Positions 1 through 7,271 of a stretch of 26,385 nucleotides of DNA are shown one piece after another (the stretch's first letter is position 1; each line of letters starts with the position of its first letter). This DNA comes from Bacteroidales bacterium UBA1725 (lineage in GTDB: Bacteria; Bacteroidota; Bacteroidia; Bacteroidales; UBA932). The position numbers were made by a program, and so were the translations under genes. The stretch covers positions 1 to 26,385 of the forward strand of contig DCIN01000065.1 in the NCBI GenBank assembly GCA_002315815.1. Direction: 5' to 3'. The notes under the pieces are model-generated. The model saw nothing but the letters and a program-made list of their open reading frames with translations. It made no database searches and was not told where the DNA came from.

Positions 1-2
1 TC

Positions 3-272
3 ACCAAACTCAAGAGCAACATGAAAGGTGCTATCATGACCATAAGTGACAAACTCCTCCTTAGAAAGCGAGCGCTTATAGAAACCATCAATGATGAACT
101 CAAGAATATGGCTCAGGTAGAACATTCCAGACATCGGTCTGTTGTAAATTTCTCCGTGAACCTCGTAGCAGCCCTTTCGGCCTACTGTTTCTTCCCGAAA
201 AAGCCGATGATTGCGGTTGACAGATGTGACGACGCGTGTCCTGATGGTGCTATTCAATTGAGCCTCTTTTAA
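3..272 (+). CDS. IS982-family transposase, C-terminal part (5' end lies outside the window)
   Basis: The frame is open from the first bases of the window, so this is the last ~89 residues of a gene that starts to the left. The segment reading LLLRKRALIETINDELKNM, then EHSRHRSVVNF and AYCFFPKKP, is the characteristic C-terminal end of IS982-family DDE transposases; the Glu of IETINDELK is the expected last catalytic acid. The stop codon at 270-272 is followed three bases later by a 27-bp sequence (275-301) that is probably the right terminal repeat of the element. Nothing visible is broken in this part. Whether the whole transposase is intact cannot be seen. Confidence 0.85.
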   Translation, partial: TKLKSNMKGAIMTISDKLLLRKRALIETINDELKNMAQVEHSRHRSVVNFSVNLVAALSAYCFFPKKPMIAVDRCDDACPDGAIQLSLF

Positions 273-274
273 TT

Positions 275-301
275 ATAATTCGTCGAACTCACGTTAATAT
301 A
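275..301 (+). repeat. 27-bp inverted repeat, left copy (probable right end of the IS982-family element)
   Basis: This stretch, with core cgtcgaactcacgtta, is the exact reverse complement of 2004-2030, 27 of 27 bases. The match stops on both sides. It begins 3 bp after the transposase stop codon, which is where a terminal inverted repeat of the insertion sequence would lie. The IS-end assignment is inference from position; the inverted repeat itself is read directly. Confidence 0.85.
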
Positions 302-358
302 GAAGTAAAAATAAAGATAATATTTCGCCTGGGAAAATGCTTTTTTGTAATTCTTGAG

Positions 359-366
359 TATTTTTG
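359..366 (+). promoter_or_regulatory. Possible Bacteroidales -7 box for the ATPase gene
   Basis: TATTTTTG fits the TAnnTTTG consensus exactly. No TTTG lies 19-21 bases upstream, so the -33 element is missing or degenerate. A transcript starting just after it would have a leader of about 20 nt before the ATG at 393, which supports that start over the TTG at 354 or the GTG at 366. Confidence 0.4.
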
Positions 367-392
367 TGAAGAACAATATTTGTTGTAACGGA

Positions 393-1955
393 ATGGGAAA
401 CACAACACTGCGCAAACTACCTGTCGGCATTCAGGATTTTGAGAAACTCAGAAACGACGGTTATCTCTATGTGGATAAAACCGAGCAGATTTATCGGCTT
501 GTCACCACAGGATGCCATTATTTTCTGTCCCGTCCGCGCCGCTTCGGCAAATCGTTGCTGATAAGCACCATCAAGGCTTTCTTTCTGGGGAAGAAGGAGT
601 TGTTTGATGGTCTTTCCATTGCATCCAAGGCCGATGTGGACTGGGCCGTTCACCCGGTATTGCATCTGGATCTGAACACAGAGCAGTTTGACACTGAGAG
701 CAAACTGATAGACAAATTGAGTCTGTTCTTGAGTCAGGCGGAAGCTGTTTATGGAACTGACACCAATGAAAAGACTCTTGGAACCCGTTTCGAAGGTGTC
801 ATCCGCCGAGCCTGTGAGAAGACTGGCCAACGTGTGGTGATTCTGGTTGACGAATACGACAAGCCGATGCTCCAGGTCATCGGAAGTCCAGAGCTTCAGA
901 ATGCATACCGCGCCACTCTGAAGGGCTTCTACGGTGCTCTCAAATCGATGGATGCCCACATCAAGTTCGCTATGCTCACGGGCGTGACCAAGTTCGGCAA
1001 GATCAGCGTGTTCAGCGACCTGAACCATCTGACGGACATCTCGATGGATGCCCGCTACTACGACATCTGCGGAATGAGAGAACAGGATCTGTCAGAGTGT
1101 TTCGAGCAGGAGATGAATGACCTTGCCGCCGCAAACGGAATGACCTTTGACGAATGCCTTTTGGCAATGCGTCAGCGTTACGACGGCTACCATTTCGAGG
1201 AGTCAGCGCCCGGGATGTATAATCCTTACAGTGTGCTGCTGACACTCGCCAAGCAAAAGTTCGGCAGCTACTGGTTCGAGACAGGGACTCCGACATATTT
1301 GGTTGAGCTGCTCCAGATGCACGACTACAACCTTGAGGAGATGTCCCACGTCGAGGCGGATGAAGATACTCTCAACTCCATAGACGGAGGTTCGACCAAC
1401 CCTATCCCTGTGATATACCAAAGCGGCTACCTGACCATTAAAGACTTTGACAAAGAATTCGGGACGTACACTCTGGGATTTCCTAACAAGGAAGTAGAAG
1501 AGGGCTTCACGAAGTTCCTGATGCCCTGCTATATATATCCGAAAGACAGGCAATTCCCTTTTCTTGTCAACAACTTCGTGAGGGACGTGGAGCAAGGCAA
1601 CACGGACCAATTCATCAAGCGTCTCCGTTCCCTCTTCGCCGACACCCCGTACGAGATAATCAAGGACCTTGAGAACCATTACCAGAATGTGCTGTGGCTG
1701 CTGTACAAGCTTATGGGCTTCTACACCCGGGCGGAATACCACACCAGTCAGGGACGCATTGACCTTGTCGTCAAAACTCCCAAGTACTGCTATGTGATGG
1801 AGTTCAAGCTCGACGGCACTGCCGAGGAAGCGCTAGCGCAGATTCAGGACAAGGACTACGCCCTTCCTTTCGCATTGGAGGACCAGCAGATTGTCCGCAT
1901 CGGCATAAACTTCGACAGCCGGACCCGCAACATAGACCGATGCCTGGTAGGATAG
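393..1955 (+). CDS. Predicted AAA-ATPase with C-terminal PD-(D/E)XK nuclease-like domain (PF09820/PF08011 type)
   Basis: A 520-residue protein of a family greatly expanded in Bacteroidota whose cellular role is not established. The N-terminus has the family signature LPVGIQDFEKLRNDGYLYVDKT, followed by a modified Walker A, PRRFGKSLL (about residues 48-56), and a Walker B, VILVDEYDKP (D153/E154). The C-terminal domain has RIDLVV (D457) and VMEFKL (E470, K472), the D...ExK pattern of PD-(D/E)XK nucleases. I chose ATG 393 because family members begin a few residues before LPVGIQDF and a -7 box sits at 359-366; a TTG at 354 would add 13 unconserved residues. The gene stands alone between two inverted IS-like ends, which suggests mobility. 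A defence or toxin-like role is possible, but nothing here proves it. Confidence 0.9.
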   Translation: MGNTTLRKLPVGIQDFEKLRNDGYLYVDKTEQIYRLVTTGCHYFLSRPRRFGKSLLISTIKAFFLGKKELFDGLSIASKADVDWAVHPVLHLDLNTEQFDTESKLIDKLSLFLSQAEAVYGTDTNEKTLGTRFEGVIRRACEKTGQRVVILVDEYDKPMLQVIGSPELQNAYRATLKGFYGALKSMDAHIKFAMLTGVTKFGKISVFSDLNHLTDISMDARYYDICGMREQDLSECFEQEMNDLAAANGMTFDECLLAMRQRYDGYHFEESAPGMYNPYSVLLTLAKQKFGSYWFETGTPTYLVELLQMHDYNLEEMSHVEADEDTLNSIDGGSTNPIPVIYQSGYLTIKDFDKEFGTYTLGFPNKEVEEGFTKFLMPCYIYPKDRQFPFLVNNFVRDVEQGNTDQFIKRLRSLFADTPYEIIKDLENHYQNVLWLLYKLMGFYTRAEYHTSQGRIDLVVKTPKYCYVMEFKLDGTAEEALAQIQDKDYALPFALEDQQIVRIGINFDSRTRNIDRCLVG

Positions 1956-2003
1956 GTGACATTGTTTTCCAGAATACGGGGCGGCTCCATAATCCCACTA
2001 CCG

Positions 2004-2030
2004 TATATTAACGTGAGTTCGACGAATTAT
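2004..2030 (-). repeat. 27-bp inverted repeat, right copy (solo IS-like end)
   Basis: Exact reverse complement of 275-301. No transposase gene adjoins it on either side, so it looks like a solitary element end left by deletion or captured with the ATPase gene. An 8-bp direct repeat, cggctcca, lies on either side at 1982-1989 and 2039-2046; at that length and distance it may be chance. Confidence 0.85.
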
Positions 2031-2081
2031 TATGTAAACGGCTCCAGTCTTACGTATTTTAGAATTTTAGTTTGAAGATTA

Positions 2082-2114
2082 GCTTTGCCTGAAAATGTTT
2101 CAGTTATGCAAAGC
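2082..2114 (-). terminator. Hairpin downstream of the DUF2807 gene, possible terminator
   Basis: GCTTTGC (2082-2088) pairs with GCAAAGC (2108-2114), and inside it CTGAAA (2089-2094) pairs with TTTCAG (2098-2103), with a 3-nt loop and a 4-nt bulge. It lies 33 bp past the stop codon of the minus-strand gene. The tract following it on the minus strand is AT-rich but not a clean U-run, so termination is inferred from structure and place. The rest of 1956-2146 holds nothing else recognisable apart from the inverted-repeat copy. Confidence 0.4.
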
Positions 2115-2146
2115 CAACAAGAAGAGGCCTTTGAAGTCTTTTCCGT

Positions 2147-2974
2147 CTAATAGAATCTGATTCTTCCGCTGCCTGTTGTGTGGCTGTCTATGTTGCGGTA
2201 GGAAAGATTGCCCGAAATGGTTCCGGATCCGGCAATATTCGCCTCGACCTTGTTTGCCTTGCCGTTTATCTTGATTGAGCCGCTTCCAGAAATGCTTAAT
2301 TCCAGATCTCCGGTGATATCAACCTTTTCATAATCTCCGTGCCCGCTTCCTGAAACAGCTATTTCAACATCTTCACAAGACTTGAGGTTTTTGATGGTGA
2401 TATTGCCGCTGCCGTTTGTGACCATATCGGCATCATTACATATCAGACTTTCAATAACCATATCTCCACTACCGCTGATACTGCACTTAAAATCCTTGCA
2501 GTCAAGGTTCCCGATATGGGACTTTCCACTACCTGATTTCTTGAATTTCACATCCTTGCCAGATTTGTGCCCTTGCATATCATTGAAAGAACCACTTCCG
2601 GACAACTCGACCTCGTGAAGTGCAGGGGAGTAAACCGTCACATAGAGATTGAAGTTATGGTATTTCCCCGGTTTCATTTTGAGATACAGCTTGTCGCCTA
2701 TCACTTCCGAAATGAAATTGTTGATAAATTCCTGTTTTCCTTCGATGAAGACCTCGCTTTTGTTTGACTGGATATAAGTGACTGATATTGCCCCGGAAAC
2801 ATTCAATTCGGAGAATTTATCCACTTTTCTGCACTCAGAACTGATGTCCTGCGTCAGAAAATAATCAGACGTATTGGAAGATTCAACGATTTCAATAACG
2901 AAAGGTGATGAAAAGCAGTTTGAGCAAGAGAGGATGAAAATGATAGCCGAAATGAGAGTGATTTTTTTAAACAT
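2147..2974 (-). CDS. DUF2807 (GIN-domain) lipoprotein with eight GSG repeats
   Basis: A 275-residue protein with a basic-hydrophobic signal ending in a lipobox, FILSC, giving a lipidated Cys17. The residues after the Cys (SNCF) are not acidic, so there is no surface-export signal of the Bacteroidota type and it may face the periplasm. From about residue 125 it has eight GSG-centred repeats spaced about 20 residues (SGSGSF, SGSGKS, SGSGDM, NGSGNI, SGSGHG, SGSGSI, AGSGTI, TGSGRI). This is the hallmark of the DUF2807 'putative auto-transporter adhesin head GIN' family, predicted to form a right-handed beta-solenoid. Molecular function is not established for the family. The gene is more AT-rich than the xseA-rsmG cluster and has its own promoter at 3021-3052. 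Confidence 0.88.
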   Translation of the reverse strand: MFKKITLISAIIFILSCSNCFSSPFVIEIVESSNTSDYFLTQDISSECRKVDKFSELNVSGAISVTYIQSNKSEVFIEGKQEFINNFISEVIGDKLYLKMKPGKYHNFNLYVTVYSPALHEVELSGSGSFNDMQGHKSGKDVKFKKSGSGKSHIGNLDCKDFKCSISGSGDMVIESLICNDADMVTNGSGNITIKNLKSCEDVEIAVSGSGHGDYEKVDITGDLELSISGSGSIKINGKANKVEANIAGSGTISGNLSYRNIDSHTTGSGRIRFY

Positions 2975-3020
2975 AACAGTGGCTGTATTTGAATAATTGT
3001 TTAATGTTCTTTCGCGATTC

Positions 3021-3052
3021 CAAAGATACGATTTTGTTTTCCTGATTACAAA
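3021..3052 (-). promoter_or_regulatory. Promoter of the DUF2807 gene
   Basis: Read on the minus strand: TTTG (3052-3049), a 20-nt spacer, then TATCTTTG (3028-3021). Both boxes and the spacing match the Bacteroidota -33/-7 consensus exactly. The predicted start, near 3015, gives a leader of about 40 nt before the ATG at 2974. Confidence 0.8.
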
Positions 3053-3122
3053 ACAATATCATAGTGTCCCTGTTTTTCTTTGAGATTTGTTAAATTCGCG
3101 TTTGATTTGATAGACTGTGACA

Positions 3123-4370
3123 ATGCCGGATTCAGAATGCCAATACATTGAACTCTCTGATCTTCAGTCGGAGATTGGAGAGAGAATAGGCTTTGTTGAG
3201 CATTGGGTCAAGGTTGAAATTGAGTCTCTCAGCGAATCCCGAGGCCATCACTATTTCGGATTCATCCAGAAGGATGCGGGCCGGATTGCGGCCAGAGCCA
3301 GAGGTACGGTATGGGCTTCCAGAGCCGGAATCATAAAAGATTTCGAAATTACGACTGGCGAGACACTCAAGACAGGCCTCTGTATCGTAGTCCTTGCCCA
3401 AGTGGTTTTCCATCCTGTTTATGGCCTCTCCCTCGACCTGCTGGACATTGATTCCTCTTATTCCATAGGTCGCCGTGAACTTGAAAGGCGCGCTACGCTT
3501 GAAAGGCTCAGGCGTGACGGCTTTCTTGAAATGCAGCAGGAACTCGCGCTTCCGCTTCTGCCATCCCGTATTGCAGTGATATCTTCTGACAAGGCCGCCG
3601 GTTACGGTGATTTCGTCCGCCAGTTGTCCGAAAATGTGAAAGGCTACCATTTCAATATCACTCTCTTCAATTCTTTGATGCAGGGTGACAATGCGCCGGA
3701 CTCCATCACCTCCGCCCTTGACAGTATATGCGAGGACGGCAGTTACGACACCATATTGATTTTCCGTGGCGGCGGTGCCGAATCGGACCTGTACTGTTTC
3801 GACGATTATTCGCTCGCCTGCGCCATAGCACGGTGTCCTTTTCCTGTCATCACGGCTATTGGCCACGAAAGGGATTTACATATTGCTGATATGGTGGCTC
3901 ACGACCATTTCAAGACTCCCACTGCTCTTGCAGTGTTTCTTACCGACTGGGTCGAAACCGTCGAGAACGAAATGGAACAGGGGATGGAGGCAGTGCTTTC
4001 GGCAGTTGTGGAGAGGCTGGATGCTGCAGATTCTGAGGTGAACCGATGCGTAACCAATATACGTTTTGCCCTGTTTTCGGCCATCAATACCCTTGAAAAC
4101 CAACTTGCGCTCAGTCAGGCGGCAATAGGTGCTGCGGATCCCCGATCCATTCTGAAGCAGGGCTATGTGCTGGCTGTAGGAAAGGATGGTACTGTGCTCA
4201 GGAATGTCGGTTCCGCGGCTGCGGGCGACGAATTCTGTCTGAGATTTCTGGACGGCCGCTGGGATTGTCTCATAGAGAAGGCTGTAGAGAAAACAGCAGA
4301 GAAAACAGCAGAGAAAACAGCGGAAAAAGCAGTGGAGAATGGTTCAGTTGACAACGAAGACAATGAATAA
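3123..4370 (+). CDS. xseA: Exodeoxyribonuclease VII large subunit
   Basis: A 415-residue protein that forms exonuclease VII with XseB and degrades single-stranded DNA from both ends to oligonucleotides. The N-terminal ~110 residues are the OB-fold nucleic-acid-binding region (HYFGFIQKDAGRIAARARGTVW). The catalytic core shows LPSRIAVISSDKAAGYGDF, FRGGGAESDL and GHERDLHIADMVAHDHFKTPTALA, all conserved XseA signatures. A coiled-coil-rich region follows. The C-terminus ends in an odd low-complexity tail of repeated EKTA units encoded by 12-bp repeats. ATG 3123 is preferred over GTG 3117, which would add only two residues. No consensus promoter was found just upstream. It is the first gene of a cluster with xseB and polA. 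Confidence 0.95.
   Translation: MPDSECQYIELSDLQSEIGERIGFVEHWVKVEIESLSESRGHHYFGFIQKDAGRIAARARGTVWASRAGIIKDFEITTGETLKTGLCIVVLAQVVFHPVYGLSLDLLDIDSSYSIGRRELERRATLERLRRDGFLEMQQELALPLLPSRIAVISSDKAAGYGDFVRQLSENVKGYHFNITLFNSLMQGDNAPDSITSALDSICEDGSYDTILIFRGGGAESDLYCFDDYSLACAIARCPFPVITAIGHERDLHIADMVAHDHFKTPTALAVFLTDWVETVENEMEQGMEAVLSAVVERLDAADSEVNRCVTNIRFALFSAINTLENQLALSQAAIGAADPRSILKQGYVLAVGKDGTVLRNVGSAAAGDEFCLRFLDGRWDCLIEKAVEKTAEKTAEKTAEKAVENGSVDNEDNE
4275..4334 (+). repeat. 12-bp tandem repeat in the 3' end of xseA, five units
   Basis: Units of 12 bp with core gagaaaacagca: three near-identical copies at 4287-4298, 4299-4310 and 4311-4322, flanked by degenerate units at 4275-4286 and 4323-4334. It is in frame and encodes repeats of E-K-T/A-A/V at the XseA C-terminus. 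Confidence 0.9.
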
Positions 4371-4557
4371 CGAGCAATATATGAAGAATCTTGCCCGTCT
4401 CAAGGAGATAGAGGCCAAGGTCAAGGACCCTCAGGTCAGTCTGGACAGCATTGATGCGTTGCTGGATGAGACGACGAAAATCGTCAGGGATTGTTATGCT
4501 TATACAAGGGGACTCAAGGATAAGGTTGAGGCTCTGGACAGTCTGACTCTTCAGTAG
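4363..4557 (+). CDS. xseB: Exodeoxyribonuclease VII small subunit
   Basis: A 64-residue helical protein, the usual XseB length. The pattern YMKNLARLKEIEAKV, then SLDSIDALLDET, then CYAYTRGLKDKVEAL matches the two-helix small subunit that binds the XseA C-terminal coiled coil. I chose ATG 4363, which overlaps the xseA stop by 8 bp, as expected for coupled translation. An in-frame ATG at 4339 would add eight residues (MVQLTTKT) and overlap xseA by 32 bp, so it is possible but less likely. Recognition rests mostly on size, helix pattern and position after xseA. Confidence 0.88.
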   Translation: MNNEQYMKNLARLKEIEAKVKDPQVSLDSIDALLDETTKIVRDCYAYTRGLKDKVEALDSLTLQ

Positions 4558-4568
4558 TGAATGTGTGC

Positions 4569-4632
4569 AACTGTTTCTGAAATAATGAAATAATGAGACA
4601 ATGAAACAATGAAGAAATGAAACTGTTTCTGA
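4569..4632 (+). repeat. ATG-rich short repeats and a 12-bp direct repeat bracketing the polA start
   Basis: The 12-mer aactgtttctga occurs at 4569-4580 and again at 4621-4632, just inside polA. Between them, ATG triplets recur at 4584, 4593, 4601, 4609 and 4617 (spacing 9, 8, 8, 8) in units like aatgaaac. The last is the polA start codon. Confidence 0.8.
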
Positions 4633-7271
4633 TAGACGGACACGCTCTCATCTTCAAGATGTATTATGCCTTTCTCGGGCGTCCTATGGTCAATTCCAAG
4701 GGAGTTGACACATCCATTCTGTTCGGATTCACCAAATATCTTCTTGAACTCATAGAAAAGGAACGGCCAACTCATCTGGCCGTCAGTTTCGATCCTCCGG
4801 GAGGCACTTTCCGCAATCGACTCTACCCTGGATACAAGGCCAACAGACCAGAAACTCCGCAACTTGTCATCGACGCTTTGGAACCTTTGATGCGTATCCT
4901 GAAGGCTATGGACATCCCTGTGCTGATGATTCCGGATTATGAGGCTGACGATGTGATCGGTTCAATGGCGAAGCGCAGCGTGGCTGAAGGTATGGATGTG
5001 TATATGGTCACTCCCGACAAGGATTACGGACAGCTCATAGAGGATCATATCATCCAGTACAGGCCGGGAAAGGCCGGATCCGACAACGAGCTGATAGATG
5101 TTGCGGCAGTATGTGCAAAGTGGAACATATCGTCTCCCTCGCAGGTGACTGATGTCCTGACAATCTGCGGAGATTCAGCGGACAATGTTCCCGGAGTACA
5201 GGGGGTCGGCCCTGTCGGAGCGGCCAAACTGCTTGGCAGATACGGTTCCGTTGAGGGAATATATGACCATCTGGAGGAATTGTCCCCACGCCAGCGGGAG
5301 TTGTTCGAAGCGGCCCGCGACCATATATCCCTGTCCAAGGACCTCGTAACCATAAAGACTGACATCCCTCTGGAGACGACCGCTCAGGATATGGTGTACG
5401 ATATGAAACTGACTCCGGAACTTCTTGCCGTCTGCGATGAGTTTGAATTCTTTTCCCTCAAGAAGAAGCTTCCTTCGATCTGTGTTTCTGTGCAAAATGA
5501 TTCCTCTGCCCTAACCGGTTCACCTGTCGTAACCGGTTCCTCTGCCGTAACCGGTTCGCCTGCCCTGACCCCTCCCGTTGCCGTGACACTCACGATTACG
5601 GAAGTGCCGCCGTCAATAATTGATGGAGAGCGAATCGCCCTCATCCTTATGGGGGATTTTTTGTATGTTTCGGACGGCAGGAATGTTGCCAGAGGTGCCA
5701 TACAAGATTTCAGCGGCATACTCGCGGACAAGTCAGTCGCAAAATGTGCCGCTGGGGTCAAGTCTTTACTCAATGCCTTGGCGGAGAATGGAATAGAGAT
5801 GGTAGGACGTATGTATGATGTCGAATTGATGCACTATCTTCTCAATCCTGAGCGCAGCCATACTCTGGAATCTCTCGCCAGCAATTATCTTGGGGTAGAA
5901 CTTGAGGAAGGTTCCTGCCTTGCCACCGGCTGTCTGTTCGATGATGATTCCGGCACTGATTCCTTTTATGCGTTCAGACGTGTGATTGCGGTGCGGCTGA
6001 TAACCGACAGACTTCTGGACGAACTTCGCACATCTGGTCTTGACAGACTCTATGATACTATGGAAGAGCCGCTTGTCAAGGTCCTTTCCCTGATGGAACG
6101 TACTGGAGTCAAGATAGATATGGAGTCACTGGGGGAATATGCATCGGGGCTTCGTGCACACGTTATGGAAAAGGAGCGATTGGTGCGGGAACTTGCCGGG
6201 GAACCGGGTCTCAACGTATCTTCGCCCAAGCAGATTGGTGAAGTTCTGTTCGGCAAGCTCAAGCTCGACCCGGGGGCGAAGAAGCCGAAATCCGGCAACT
6301 GGCCTACGGACGAGCAGACACTCAGCGAGTTGTCGGACAGGAGTCCTATCATTGATGCAATATTGGAATACCGTGGGGCCAAGAAACTCCTTTCCACCTA
6401 CATCGAACCGCTACCGTCCTATATTTCGCCCCGTGACGGACGTGTCCACACCTGTTTCAACCAAGCTCTCACAGCTACCGGAAGGCTCAGCAGTTCCAAT
6501 CCCAACCTTCAGAACATTCCTGTCCGTACGGAACAGGGAAGAGAGATAAGAAAAGCTTTTGTTGCAGGATTGCCGGGATATGTGATGATGTCTGCCGATT
6601 ATTCGCAGATAGAACTCAGGGTGATGGCTCATCTGTGCGGGGACAATCATCTGTGCGAGGCTTTCCGCAACGGGATCGATGTCCACTCGGCCACTGCCGC
6701 CAAGATTTTCCGTATTCCGGTGGAGCAAGTCACTTCGGAGCAGAGGCGGGTGGCAAAAACCGCCAATTTCGGGATAATGTACGGGATATCCTCCTTCGGC
6801 TTGAGCCAGCGTCTCAAGTGTTCGAGAAGTGAAGCGAAACAGATAATTGACGATTACTTCGAATCTTTTCCCAGCATACGGGGATTCATCGATGAGACTC
6901 TCGCCGATGCCCGACGCGAAGGATATGTGCAGACAATATTCGGTCGCAGACGTTATGTTCCCGACCTGAATTCGCACAATGCCAACATAAGGGCAGTTGC
7001 GGAGAGGAATGCGGTCAACGCCCCTATCCAGGGGACTGCGGCGGACATCATCAAACTTGCAATGTGCTCAGTATTCTCCAGCCTTATGTCCGGAGGATAC
7101 AAGTCAAGGATGGTGCTGCAGATTCACGATGAACTGCTGCTGGAGGTTCCGGAAGAAGAAATAGAAACAACAAGGGACATTCTGGTGCACGATATGGAGA
7201 ATGTCGTGAAACTCGCTGTCCCTTTAACTGTGGAGTGCAATTATGGATATACATGGCTTGAAGCCCATTGA
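4617..7271 (+). CDS. polA: DNA polymerase I with apparently inactive proofreading domain
   Basis: An 884-residue family-A polymerase for Okazaki-fragment maturation and excision-repair gap filling. N-terminal 5'-3' exonuclease (residues ~1-275): LIDGHALIFKMYY, SFDPPGGTFRNRLYPGYKANR, PDYEADDVIG, TPDKDYGQL, GDSADNVPGVQGVG. Polymerase domain: motif A SADYSQIELR (D661, E666), motif B RRVAKTANFGIMYG (R710, K714, F718, Y722), motif C QIHDELLLEVP (H837, D838, E839). Between them the 3'-5' exonuclease region (~325-490) has no DxE exo-I motif. The exo-II equivalent is KCAAGVKSLL (from K376), without the expected Asn and Asp, and exo-III lacks its Tyr/Asp pair. A repetitive T-G-S-P linker (~295-317) precedes it. 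The start is ATG 4617 because the family begins KLFLIDG. It is downstream of xseAB and overlaps the sigma gene by 29 bp. Confidence 0.96.
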   Translation: MKLFLIDGHALIFKMYYAFLGRPMVNSKGVDTSILFGFTKYLLELIEKERPTHLAVSFDPPGGTFRNRLYPGYKANRPETPQLVIDALEPLMRILKAMDIPVLMIPDYEADDVIGSMAKRSVAEGMDVYMVTPDKDYGQLIEDHIIQYRPGKAGSDNELIDVAAVCAKWNISSPSQVTDVLTICGDSADNVPGVQGVGPVGAAKLLGRYGSVEGIYDHLEELSPRQRELFEAARDHISLSKDLVTIKTDIPLETTAQDMVYDMKLTPELLAVCDEFEFFSLKKKLPSICVSVQNDSSALTGSPVVTGSSAVTGSPALTPPVAVTLTITEVPPSIIDGERIALILMGDFLYVSDGRNVARGAIQDFSGILADKSVAKCAAGVKSLLNALAENGIEMVGRMYDVELMHYLLNPERSHTLESLASNYLGVELEEGSCLATGCLFDDDSGTDSFYAFRRVIAVRLITDRLLDELRTSGLDRLYDTMEEPLVKVLSLMERTGVKIDMESLGEYASGLRAHVMEKERLVRELAGEPGLNVSSPKQIGEVLFGKLKLDPGAKKPKSGNWPTDEQTLSELSDRSPIIDAILEYRGAKKLLSTYIEPLPSYISPRDGRVHTCFNQALTATGRLSSSNPNLQNIPVRTEQGREIRKAFVAGLPGYVMMSADYSQIELRVMAHLCGDNHLCEAFRNGIDVHSATAAKIFRIPVEQVTSEQRRVAKTANFGIMYGISSFGLSQRLKCSRSEAKQIIDDYFESFPSIRGFIDETLADARREGYVQTIFGRRRYVPDLNSHNANIRAVAERNAVNAPIQGTAADIIKLAMCSVFSSLMSGGYKSRMVLQIHDELLLEVPEEEIETTRDILVHDMENVVKLAVPLTVECNYGYTWLEAH
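5501..5566 (+). repeat. 18-bp tandem repeat in the polA linker, about 3.7 units
   Basis: Units starting aaccggttc lie at 5513-5530, 5531-5548 and 5549-5566, with a partial unit at 5501-5512. They encode six-residue repeats of the type TGSPVV/TGSSAV/TGSPAL. The repeat sits at the join between the 5'-3' exonuclease and the degenerate 3'-5' exonuclease region. Confidence 0.9.

Noticed and set aside
417..1028. Long open frame antisense to the ATPase gene
   Set aside because: It mirrors a well-supported coding region with strong conserved motifs, and its translation shows no recognisable domain. The same applies to antisense frames at 1203-1742, 3132-3866, 6411-6977, 9138-9731, 14371-14988 and 15705-16271.
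393..1955. A multigene anti-phage defence island at the left edge
   Set aside because: Only one ATPase/nuclease gene is present, with no partner effector, methylase or toxin-antitoxin gene; a defence role would be guesswork.
275..2030. A complete composite transposon made of the IS982 element plus the ATPase gene
   Set aside because: The right-hand 27-mer has left-end polarity relative to the IS at the window edge, so the two do not form a standard inward-facing outer pair; the left end of the IS is outside the window. Reported as a finding, not as a mobile element.
1982..2046. 8-bp direct repeat cggctcca on both sides of the solo repeat as a target-site duplication
   Set aside because: The copies are not adjacent to the 27-mer ends (14 and 8 bp away), so chance is more likely.
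3079..3098. Promoter for xseA from TTTG (3079-3082) and TAAATTCG (3091-3098)
   Set aside because: The spacing is 8 bp instead of about 20, and the -7 box has a mismatch.
4558..4616. Riboswitch or leader peptide ahead of polA
   Set aside because: The spacer is only low-complexity A-rich repeats without stable stems; the ATGs run directly into the polA start.
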